A stretch of DNA of 64,000 nt from Gigaspora rosea (taxonomy: Eukaryota; Glomeromycota; Glomeromycetes; Diversisporales; Gigasporaceae). The DNA is taken from assembly GCA_003550325.1 (NCBI GenBank), contig QKWP01000248.1:62001-126000 (forward strand), given 5' to 3'. Positions 56,159 to 64,000 of the stretch are shown here, piece after piece; the first letter of the stretch is position 1, and every line of letters starts with the position of its first letter. Both the position numbers and the translations under genes were made by a program. The notes beneath the pieces were generated by a model. It was not told the origin of the DNA, searched no databases, and was given only the letters and a program-made list of their open reading frames with translations.

Positions 56159-56743
56159 CATATTGGCTAATTCATGAACTTGCTAATATCTCTTGAACTA
56201 CTAGTCCATTTTGGATGAAATAGCTACCAAAATGTTCGTCTCGATGAGACGATTCTAACGAGCCCAAAATTGCTAAAATCCAATCACAGAATCCCAAGAA
56301 CAATCGAAATTTGTCAATTTTAATAGGATTTGTACTATGTAGACAATCAACTGAGAAATAGGTTGTCATATATACAACTCATTTCTCAGTTGATTGTCTA
56401 CATAGTACAGATCCTTAATGATCTCAGAATCCTATGATCAGATTTTAATAATTTTGAGCCTGTTAGAATTGTCTCATAGAGACAATCATTTTGGCGGTTA
56501 AATCATCCAAAACGGATTAATAAATCAGAAGTTATTTGACATTAAAATGTTTACATAGTAATTCTAAAAAACATTATTAAAATTGCACAAATTTTGAACG
56601 TTCTCAGGATTCTGTAATTGGATTTTAGCAATTTTGGGCTCTTTAGAATCGTCTCATCAAGACAGACATTTTGCTAGTTAAATTATCCAAAACGGACTAG
56701 TAGATTAAGAGATAGCCACAAGTTCATGGATTAGCCAATATGG
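56159..56743. mobile_element. Compound fold-back element with three CGTCTC modules
   Basis: The outer arms start CCATATTGGCTAAT and run about 180 bp each; a second, inner palindrome (about 56325-56420) is centred on a TTGTCATATATACAA-like loop. The module CATTTTGGATGA, ACCAAAATGTTCGTCTCGATG, AGACGATTCTAACGAGCCCA, AAATCCAATCACAGAATCC occurs once forward and twice inverted, so the left arm can pair with either of two partners. Non-coding. Confidence 0.8.
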
Positions 56744-57362
56744 TCCGATACAAAAAGGTTTGTACCTCAGATAGTTATTAGTAAACTTTTTTTTTACAAA
56801 ATAATTTTTGATATTTTTACTTATTAAAAGTAGTTAGTATGCAGATTAATTAAAATATAATTATTTTGGTAACTTTCTTGTTAAAATAAAAATTTTATTT
56901 ATACTAACTTTTTTTAAAAAATGATTTTAAAATTTACTATATAAATTTAATAGTAATTTTTATAGATTTTATATAGTAAAAAAATACAATTGCTTGACTT
57001 NGTTAAAATAAAAATTTTATTTATACTAACTTTTTTTAAAAAATTTTTTATATTAATTGTAAAATTTACTATATAAATTTAATAGTAATTTTTATAGATT
57101 TTATATAGTAAAAAAATACAATTGCTTGACTTTATTGACTAATTTTTTAACAACTAGTGATCCATTTTGTCCAAATTTTAACCATATGTTCATTATATGC
57201 ACATTAATGCACTTGCATAACAAAACTTATAAAACCTTATACTTTTTGCGAAAATGTTTAAATTAGATTTTTTTTAAAAAAAAATTTTTTTTATTCAATT
57301 CAAAAAGTTGTATATAATGAATTGTTAAAATAAATTTATATTGCAAATCTTTTCTATTTATA
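56744..57362. repeat. Region with a duplicated 120-bp stretch around a single N
   Basis: 56880-57000 and 57002-57124 are nearly the same sequence (TTAAAATAAAAATTTTATTT through ACAATTGCTTGACTT), separated by one N at 57001. It looks like an uncollapsed contig overlap rather than a real tandem repeat. Apart from this the region is plain AT-rich sequence. Confidence 0.65.
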
Positions 57363-57655
57363 GGTGTCATTTAAAGCGTTGTGCAATCACATGATATAAG
57401 GCCAATCAAATTGTTTGTTTTGATCGACACAGATTAGCCCAACGAAGAAAAAAAAAGAAAAAAGTGAGAAAATGAAGAATACAAGAAAACTAATGCCTAA
57501 ACCTATATTGATGCACTAATAAAAAATGTCGGGAAGGTGATTTTACCTATAAAACATACTCTATCTAACCCTAACCCGAACTAACCCTTACCCTAACTTT
57601 AACTAAATAGTCAAAAACATATGATGCGCAACACTTTAAACGTTCCCTATTTATA
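57354..57655. mobile_element. MULE-like MITE with 9-bp target duplication and telomere-like centre
   Basis: The element is 57363-57646, flanked by perfect CTATTTATA copies. The inverted ends are GGTGTCATTTAAAGCGTTGT, then GCA, and GGAACGTTTAAAGTGTTGCG, then CA. The interior has CTAACCCTAACCCGAACTAA followed by CCCTTACCCTAAC. No coding capacity. Confidence 0.85.
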
Positions 57656-57904
57656 GTAAATTTGCTTATTTTTGAAGTTTTTCTGCAGATCTTTCCTTTT
57701 TTAGTAACCCTATAATTAACCTGACCTATCTATGTATATTTCGGGGTCCTATTATAACCTACTTTATTTTATATAAAAAATTAGAAATATTGAATCATAA
57801 ATTTATGAAGAAAATTAAGTACAAAAATTAAATACATTTTTAAGATATGAATCTTTTCGCACTGGACCATAATTAAAAATATAAAAATTTTATTTTATAT
57901 TAAT

Positions 57905-58020
57905 CTTTAGCAATGTTTTTTTTACAATTGCTAATCCAAATTAGATAAAAAATTTCTAAAGATATAAATCATATTTGGCTACAATATATTAAAATTTTAG
58001 CCAATTTGGATTAGTAATTT
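57905..58020. repeat. Single unit of the AGTAGTTTTTGAGAAATTGC palindromic family
   Basis: TTGCTAATCCAAATTAGATA and, inverted, TTGGATTAGTAATTTTTGAA around TTTGGCTACAATATATTAAA. Same family as the array at 30480-33640. Confidence 0.6.
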
Positions 58021-58044
58021 TTGAAAAACTGCTTAATTAAACTT

Positions 58045-59990
58045 AGACTTAATTATAGTTTGGTCTGGGTCTGGTCTGAAGTTATAGATTGGTCTGAATT
58101 CAAATATATTTATATGTATTTTTTGGTGCTAAAAAAGTTATTTAGTGCATGAAGTTAGAATTCATTAGTAAAATTTTGTGAATCATAAGATTTTATAAAA
58201 TTTTATTAATAAAATTCTATAAAATCTTATAATTCACAAATTTTTATTAATTAATTCTAACTTATGCACTAAGTAAACATGTTTAGCATTTAAAAATACA
58301 TCAAATCGGCATAATTATTTTTATTTTTACTTGAAATTTAGAGAATAGATGCATAATTTTTGATTTTTGATCAAAAAAGTCAAATTTAAGCACCTTTTTT
58401 TCTAAATTTCAAGTAAAATAAAAAACAACTCTGCTAATTTAATATATTTTTAGGTGCTTAACAAGTTTATTTAATCCTTTAAATTAGAATTAATTAGTAA
58501 AATATTATGAAACATAAGATTTTATTAAATTTTATTAATAAAATTCTATAAAATCTTAATATTTGCCAAATTTTACTAATTAATTCTAACTTAATGTATA
58601 AAGTAAAATTGTTCAGCATTTAAAAATATGCTAAATCAGCAGAGTTGTTTTTATTTTACTTGAAATTTGGAGAAAAAATACTTAAATTTGACTTTTTGAC
58701 CAAAAATCCAAAATTATGTATCTTTTCTCTAAATTTCAAGTAAAATAAAAACAACCCTGCCGATTTAATGTATTTTTAGGTGCTGAACATGTTTGCTTGT
58801 GCATAAAGTCAGAATTAATTAATAAAAATTTGTGAATTATAAGATTTTATAGAATTTTATTAACAAAATTCTATAAAATCTTATAATTCACAAATTTTAC
58901 TAATTAATTCTAACTTTATGCACTAAATAAACTAATTCAGAAACTAAACATATATTAAATCGGCAGAATTGTTTTTATTTTACTTGAATTTGGAAAAAAG
59001 ATGCTTAAATTTAACTTTTTTGATCAAAAATCAAAAATTATGCATCTAATATCTAAATTTCAAGTAAAATAAAAACAATTATACTAATTTGATGTATTTT
59101 TTAATGCTGAACATGTTTATTTAGTGCATAAAGTTAGAATTAATTAATAAAAATTTGTGAATTATAAGATTTTATAGAATTTTATTAATAAAATTCTATA
59201 AAATCTTATAATTCACAAATTTTACTAATTAATTTTAACTTCATGCACTAAATAATCTAATTCAGAAACCAAAATACATTAAATCAGCAGGATTGTTTTT
59301 ATTTTACTTGAAATTTGAAGAAAAAATGCTTAAATTTGACTTTTTTTGATCAAAAATCAAAAACTATGCATCCAATATCTAAATTTTAAGTAAAATAAAA
59401 ACAATTATGACAATTTGATGTATTTTTAAATGCTGAACATGTTTACTTAGTGCATAAAGTTAGAATTAATTAATAAAAAATTTGAGAATTATAAGATTTT
59501 ATAGAATTTTATTAATAAAATTCTATAAAATCTTAAGTTTCACAAAATTTTACTAATTAATTCTAATTTCATGCACTAAATAAACTAATTCAGAAACTAA
59601 AAATATATTAAATCAGCAGGATTGTTTTTATTTTCTTGAAATTTGGAGAAAAGATGCTTAAATTTGACTTTTTTAATCAAAATTCAAAAATTATGCATCT
59701 AATATCTAAATTTAAAGCAAAATAAAAACAATTATACTGATTTAATGTATTTTTAAATGCTAAACATGTTTAATTAGTGCATAAAGTTAGAATTAATTAA
59801 TAAAAATTTGGGAATTATAAGATTTTATAGAATTTTATTAATAAAATTCTATAAAATTTTATGATTTACAAAATTTTACTAATTAATTCTAACTTTATGC
59901 ACTAAGTAAACTTGTTCAGCACCAAAAAATATATAAAAACATATTTTCTTTGGACTAGCTTACAGACTTCAGACCAAATCTGAACCAAAC
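58045..59990. mobile_element. TIR element enclosing palindromic satellite S
   Basis: TAGTTTGGTCTGGGTCTGGT then CTGAAG at the left (about 58050) is mirrored at the right (about 59950-59985) by the inverse of TAGTTTGGTTCAGATTTGGT then CTGAAG. The satellite array fills nearly the whole interior. No target duplication found. Confidence 0.55.
58100..59925. repeat. Palindromic satellite S array, period about 326 bp, six palindrome centres
   Basis: Centres ATTAATAAAATTCTAT occur at 58204, 58534, 58859 (variant), 59183, 59511 and 59837, a spacing of 324-330 bases. Each period holds two palindromes: one on AATTCACAAATTTTACTAAT with TGCACTAAGTAAAC, and one on TTTTACTTGAAATTTGGAGA with TCAAATTTAAGCA. 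Individual units can form long hairpins. Confidence 0.9.
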
Positions 59991-60169
59991 TAGGTCTGGT
60001 TTTTATATATTATTTGCTTGAATTTGATTGGCTAGTTTAGTATCAGGTGGGGGAGAGGGTACTCTCTTAAAAGATGGAAATTACCTGAAACAAATGTCTA
60101 TACGCTAATTCTATAGTCACTTTTAGTTATATGAACAGCATCATGTAATACTAGAGGGTCTATGTTTAG

Positions 60170-60340
60170 TAGGTCTCTGCATGGGCCAGGGCTACCCATG
60201 GGTACTCTAAGGGTAGTACCATTAGAGCCGGGCTTGGGCACCAAATTACAAGCTTTAGAGCAGAGAGGATTAAGAATTGCAGGCCCTTTATTATATGGGT
60301 AGGGTTTGAGTACTAGTACTACCTATCTCAGGGTAGCCTG
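60170..60340 (+). mobile_element. GCATGGGCC-type repeat, copy 2
   Basis: TAGGTCTCTGCATGGGCC, then AGGGCTACCCATGGGTACTC, then a diverged interior with GGTAGGGTTTGAGTACTAGT. It is immediately followed by a hAT-type MITE (60358). Confidence 0.5.
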
Positions 60341-60349
60341 TTATATATG

Positions 60350-60635
60350 CACATGACTAGTATTGTTACAGAACAGCTCTGAACAATTTGTAGACAATTG
60401 TTGACAATTGTGGACAAAAAAATAAATCTAAATTACTTAAAATTTTATTAAGATAATCTATTTTTTTCTTTTCAAAAAAATATTCAGAACTATAAAAAAT
60501 ATATAATTATATCTTTCTTAAACTATTTTAAAGTCAAAATATTCTTTGAACAGTTGTGGACACTATGGACGTTTGGATGTGGACATGGGTAAAAAAAGTC
60601 TTGGACATAGTAAATACGACAACACTGCACATGAC
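60350..60635. mobile_element. hAT-type MITE, 8-bp target duplication
   Basis: The element is 60358-60627, flanked by perfect CACATGAC. The ends are TAGTATTGTTACAG and the inverse of CAGTGTTGTCGTA. The interior has GACAATTGTGGACA/GTTGTGGACACTATGGAC repeats, suggesting kinship with the GC-rich MITE at 33098. Confidence 0.85.
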
Positions 60636-60836
60636 TATCCACTAATTAAAACTTTGATCGATAATCTTTTTTTTATAATAATCCTATATACACAATATGA
60701 ATCTTTAAATTTATTTTTTTTAATCTGGCAACTTGATCGTCATTAGGATGCTAATTGCGTCAATTTTATTAATTCTTAGTCAATGGGACCTGCCTAATAT
60801 GCAAGGTCCCTATATTTGTATTGATTTACATATACA

Positions 60837-60934
60837 TTTTAATTCAATCAGATTACGCCAGAGATATACTTTTAACTCAACCGGATTATGCCGGAGCTAT
60901 ACTTTAATTCAACCAAATTACACCGAAGCTATAC
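60837..60934. repeat. 33-bp tandem repeat, three units
   Basis: Three consecutive units of the form TTTTAAYTCAAYCRGATTAY then GCCRGAGMTATAC (33, 33 and 32 bases) at 60837, 60870 and 60903. The open frame across them reflects the period being a multiple of three. Confidence 0.85.
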
Positions 60935-61074
60935 GTTCATCGACATTGTCGAAGGTAATTGTCCATACCGAATTGTACCAGGATTGTTCTTATTAGAGGT
61001 AGAACATGAATCTGGATTTATATTTATATCCAAATTATTCCGAATTTTAACTAAATCCAGATTCAATTTTTTGA

Positions 61075-61190
61075 ATAAAATATATTCAGGATATAATATA
61101 TAATCAGGATATAATATATAATTCACATATAATATATAATCTGGATATAATATATAATCTGGATTATATATTATATCCGGTTTTAAATAT
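61075..61190. repeat. GGATATAATATATAATC tandem repeat
   Basis: About six units of 17-18 bases, the last inverted (GGATTATATATTATATCC). A related, looser array with TATCTGGATATA lies at 61845-61975. Confidence 0.85.
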
Positions 61191-61690
61191 TATATCCTAA
61201 TCTCCTGTCACACTAAGTGTCATTAGTTGTCATTCATGACTACTTTTATGATTATTTTTCACACGTAATTAACCATATTTATAATAATCATATTGTGACC
61301 AGGAATCTTTCTATGAGAGATTCCCGGTCTCATATTGATCATCGGGAAACTCTAATTTTTTTATGCTTAATTTTTATTTGAAGAATTTACTTTTTTATAT
61401 GTTTTATGTTTTATATAAAGAACTTTAAAAGCCAAAGTAAATAAGTATAATAAAATAAAGCTAAAAAAGACATGATAAGAGCAAAGCAAAATTAAGAGTT
61501 TGAAAAAAGTTAAATGTAGAAGTAAAAAAGCAAAGGCGATAAAAAAGTAAAACAGTAAAAATGATGTAAATAAAAAACAATAAAGCAAAGCTCAAAAGTC
61601 AGTAAAGCACAATACAAATATAAATATAGAACATGTGTAAAAATAATAATATAGTAGTCTAATTAACATCTAGTGACACACTCCTGGGGA
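61191..61690. other. AT-rich sequence with a small hairpin
   Basis: Nothing coding. GGAATCTTTCTATGAGAGAT then TCCCGG at 61301-61326 is a short hairpin. 61390-61620 is A-rich with AAAGCAAAG-type runs. Confidence 0.35.
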
Positions 61691-61692
61691 TT

Positions 61693-61822
61693 ATTTATTT
61701 ATTTTCTGGAATATCAGAGGTTACCGATGATCATAGTACGTGGATGGCCCTTTGGGCCATCCATGTGCTATGATTATTGGTAACCTCTGCTATAATTTCT
61801 ATTCCCCCCAGGAAATAAATAA
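61693..61822. repeat. Strong hairpin, about 50-bp arms
   Basis: CAGAGGTTACCGATGATCAT, AGTACGTGGATGGCCC | TTTGGGCCATCCATGTGCTA, TGATTATTGGTAACCTCTG, centred near 61753, with outer CCTGGGG/CCCCAGG. It resembles a miniature fold-back element and would form a stable RNA hairpin if transcribed. Confidence 0.75.
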
Positions 61823-61844
61823 TACTAACTATATCCTTATATTT

Positions 61845-61975
61845 GGATATAATATACAATCTGGATATAAAACTTATCTGGATATATTTTATTAATCCGG
61901 ATATATTTATATCTGGATTTAAATAGGATTAACCCGGATTTATCTTTTGTAATTTTATTTATATCTGGATTAAAA
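61845..61975. repeat. TATCTGGATATA-type repeat
   Basis: Loose repeats of ATCCGGATATAT, TATCTGGATTTAAA and AACCCGGATTTAT. Together with 61075-61190 they bracket the hairpin at 61693. Confidence 0.6.
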
Positions 61976-62095
61976 AAATTTTTGAGATTCTAACTCTAGT
62001 CCTTATAAAGCACACATATATGGAGTAATGTGATTAGATTTTCCAAATACAATCCTAGCATCCTAGTCCAGCCTATCTGTCTCATAATCGAGATA

Positions 62096-62267
62096 CAGTC
62101 GCACTCCCATATAAGCACCTCCTATATAAGCACATTTCTTTATAAGCACCTTTATTTCTTGAACCAACTACTATTAAATATATAAAAATTACTCTCTATA
62201 TAAGCACATTCTATATAAGAACACTTTTTATCGGTTCCGATGATGTGATTATATGGGAGTGCGACTG
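62096..62267. mobile_element. Mariner-type MITE, family M, copy d
   Basis: 172 bp between TA dinucleotides. The ends are CAGTCGCACTCCCATATAAG and CAGTCGCACTCCCATATAAT, nearly perfect inverted repeats of about 30 bp. Interior units CTATATAAGCACA recur. The best preserved copy of the family in the window. Confidence 0.85.
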
Positions 62268-62282
62268 TAGTTTTTTTTTGTC

Positions 62283-62360
62283 CACTAGTAGAAGTTGAAC
62301 TGGCGACCTTACACTTGGCAACCTGGGAGTGTAACCACTACGCTATCGACCTGTAGGCCC
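62283..62360 (-). ncRNA. tRNA-like sequence (SINE head or tRNA relic)
   Basis: On the minus strand, GGGCCTACAGGTCGATAGCG then TAGTGGTTACACTCCCAGG carries a perfect A-box form (TAGCGTAGTGG) followed 33 bases later by a B-box-like AGTTCAACTTC. A 7-bp stem TTACACT/AGTGTAA can form, but its loop is too long for a normal anticodon loop, so it is probably a tRNA-derived relic and not a working tRNA gene. Confidence 0.45.
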
Positions 62361-62512
62361 AATCTTTAATTTTTAATTTTATTTCTGTGTATATTTAATT
62401 TGGTTATTAAATATTGTCTTTTGTTAATCGATTTTGAAATTGTAATAAATGCGGAAAAATAGTGTAAATAGTTTTTTTTTATAACTTCAAAAATTCATAA
62501 AAACCATTGTTA

Positions 62513-62615
62513 TTAAATAAAGTGAAAACATTGAATAAAGTGAAAACAGCGAATAAAGTGGAAATATTAAATAAGTAGAAACGTTAAATAAAATGGAAAC
62601 GTTGAATAAAATAGT
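62513..62615. repeat. About 20-bp tandem repeat, GAATAAAGTGGAAACATT units
   Basis: Five to six units of 18-21 bases in a row. Non-coding. Confidence 0.75.
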
Positions 62616-62703
62616 GTAAAAACTTTTTTTTTTTACATTTTATACTATGTATATGTATTTATGGTATATAGCATCAAACGAGCTTAATAATTTTTTTATC
62701 TTT

Positions 62704-62875
62704 TTCTTTTATTAAGACTATGGGTACCCATGGGTACCTGTGAGCTTTAAGAACCAGGTAGGATAACAATTTTGGGGCCTAGAGTAAGGGTAAGGGCTTG
62801 GAGGTTAAGCCCGTTAATAAACGGATAGATCTAGGGTATTACTACTATCTGGCCCTACCTGGCCCATGCAGAAGC
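62704..62875 (-). mobile_element. GCATGGGCC-type repeat, copy 3
   Basis: In reverse complement: TAGCTTCTGCATGGGCC, AGGTAGGGCCAGATAGTAG, CCCTTACCCTTACTCTAGG, GGTACCCATGGGTACCC. Directly abuts the hAT-type MITE at 62876, which may have landed at its end. Confidence 0.55.
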
Positions 62876-63294
62876 TAGGGATATTAATGGAGTGCTCCAG
62901 AGTGGTGTGGTGCATACTCTGGCAGAGCATCCCTTAATACCACACCATACTGAAGTATGAATCAGAGCATACTCCAAAGTGTAACCCAGAGTATAACCAG
63001 AGTATAACCCAGAGTACTATGTACTAAGCACTATATAATACTTCAGAGTTTATAGTACCATATTTTTTTAAAAATATGCTACCTTATTTGGGAAAATACG
63101 GTAAAAAAATATATATATAATAATGCTCCAGAGTATAATCCATTTTGTATTAGTAGTATTACTCTGGAGCAATTATTCCTATTAATTAATAATATCTTAG
63201 TAATCCGAGATGGTGTCATGACTAGACCACACCGGTATAGAGTAGGTTATACTCTGCAGTTACCCTGGAGTACCTTACTCCATTAACATCCCTA
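62876..63294. mobile_element. hAT-type MITE family H, copy 2
   Basis: 419 bp with ends TAGGGATATTAATGGAGTGC and the inverse TAGGGATGTTAATGGAGTAA. Interior ACTCCAGAGT/CCCAGAGTATAACC repeats. The flanks GCAGAAGC and GTGGAGGT match poorly, so the target duplication has decayed or was never exact. Confidence 0.78.
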
Positions 63295-63845
63295 GTGGAG
63301 GTCTAATGTTCAGAAGAATAGCTGTAGTATACCAAATATCATCGATTTGGCTCGTGGCAGTGGTGGGTCCGATCCATGTGAGTAATAAAATGTTGTAAAC
63401 TCCAGAAGGCTCGTTGCATTGGTTGTATTTAGGTATGCGAAAAGAGGAGATTTTTTGTTCCTTTTTTGATTTATATTAATCTAGTCCAGTTCAGTTTTCA
63501 CATGATTTGTCTAAAAAATTTTTATTGACTATAGGCTTTATATAATTTGTACATATATATATGCTGATTTCTGAATAGCAATATATAACTACGATCCTAA
63601 AAATTCAAAATTTAATAATTTAGCTTTACAAAAGCCTTATAATTTTATCTTATTCCAGAAAAATTACTGACAAAAAGCTTGTACATCACCAAAATTTGCA
63701 TGGGATTACTATTAATTTTTATCAGTTATTGGATAGTAATCAATAAAGACTATCGATTAAGATAGTAATTGATAATAATCAGTAATAATCAATAGAGATC
63801 AGATTAAACATCACGAATAACAATACTATTATACTGTATACTTAT
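63295..63845. other. Unassigned sequence
   Basis: A G+C-richer patch (63340-63430, GATTTGGCTCGTGGCAGTGG) of unknown origin, then AT-rich sequence. Short TAATCAGTAATAATCAATAG repeats near 63770. Confidence 0.3.
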
Positions 63846-63849
63846 TTTT

Positions 63850-64000
63850 AAACATTTTATAGATTTTCACATGTTTTCGCATGTTTTCACAAGGTTTTGC
63901 AATTTAATATAAAATTTTATATTTTTTTATTTATTTTTATTTATTATTATTATTATTATATATTATATTTTAATTAAATATATATTTTTAATCAATATTA
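63850..64000. mobile_element. Element R core, third copy, cut by window end
   Basis: TTTTCGCATGTTTTCACAAG, GTTTTGCAATTTAATAT, the TTTATTTATTATTA tract and TAAATATATATTTTTAATCA then ATATTA match 10850-10995 and 31020-31140 in order. The rest lies beyond the window. Confidence 0.65.

Noticed and set aside
57572-57605. Possible true telomere or chromosome end (CCCTAACCC repeats)
   Set aside because: Short, degenerate and enclosed by a MITE with a perfect 9-bp target duplication; it is interstitial.
58100-59925. CRISPR-like regular array
   Set aside because: The period is 326 bp, units are palindromic and AT-rich throughout, and there are no short repeats with unique spacers. The context is eukaryotic.
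60733-60996. 87-codon frame with repeated YTFNSTxL
   Set aside because: It results from a 33-bp tandem repeat whose period is divisible by three.
62283-62360. Functional tRNA gene
   Set aside because: The A box is good, but the B box is decayed, the anticodon-arm loop is too long and no acceptor stem pairs well.
44054-62875. GCATGGGCC repeat as a confirmed hAT MITE
   Set aside because: The TAGG start is suggestive, but no 8-bp target duplication or clear second inverted end was found, so the superfamily is left open.

Overview
The window looks like a repeat-saturated, very AT-rich eukaryotic genome, most likely fungal and plausibly an arbuscular mycorrhizal (Glomeromycotina) fungus. This is inferred from protein families, not proven. 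The clues are a kinase relic of the WISYDDFEDLEGIGKGGFATVY type, a Sel1-repeat relic, a fungal-style shugoshin C-terminal motif, short GT-AG introns, and LINEs ending in RNase H plus a C-x2-C-x8/9-H-x3-C knuckle. Only one host gene reads cleanly: a three-exon gene at 35481-36902 for a protein with a disordered Q/N/Y-rich N-terminal half and four membrane segments. Three other host genes are relics: a shugoshin (40441-41813), a Sel1-repeat protein (43044-43490) and a protein kinase (46538-44745, minus strand).

Almost everything else is mobile DNA, and much of it can be dated relatively from nesting and target-site duplications (TSDs). 1-10 kb: small inverted-repeat elements, then a decayed hAT transposase gene (about 4800-9690) hit by a 5'-truncated LINE with a perfect 16-bp TSD and by three different MITEs. 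10.5-14.2 kb: a TIR element (called R here) holding two tRNA-headed retroposons. 14-20 kb: MITEs, including one Harbinger-like copy split by a third retroposon. 20.0-27.7 kb: a nearly full-length LINE (minus strand) with a 14-bp TSD, an odd repeat-rich ORF1, an APE-type endonuclease, a reverse transcriptase and a degenerate RNase H. 27.8-34.1 kb: more MITEs and a second R element. 34.3-38 kb: the host gene island. 38-47 kb: decayed host genes cut by hAT-type MITEs. 47-60 kb: long fold-back elements, palindromic satellites and an old LINE. 60-64 kb: further MITEs, short tandem arrays, a tRNA-like sequence and the left part of a third R-type repeat.

The transposon types inferred from TIR and TSD are hAT (8 bp), MULE-like (about 9 bp), Harbinger-like (TTA/TAA), piggyBac-like (TTAA), mariner-like (TA) and one family with 7-bp TSDs. 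Four patterns stand out. Some TIR elements carry internal arrays of palindromic satellite units. Several unrelated MITEs have telomere-like (TTAGGG-type) centres. Long tRNA-headed retroposons share a tail with a local LINE. A kinase relic lies between mariner-type ends about 3.2 kb apart. Two isolated N bases sit beside duplicated sequence and look like assembly joins; a 361-N gap lies inside one retroposon. I recognise no rRNA gene, no CRISPR array, no LTR retrotransposon and no virus-derived element.
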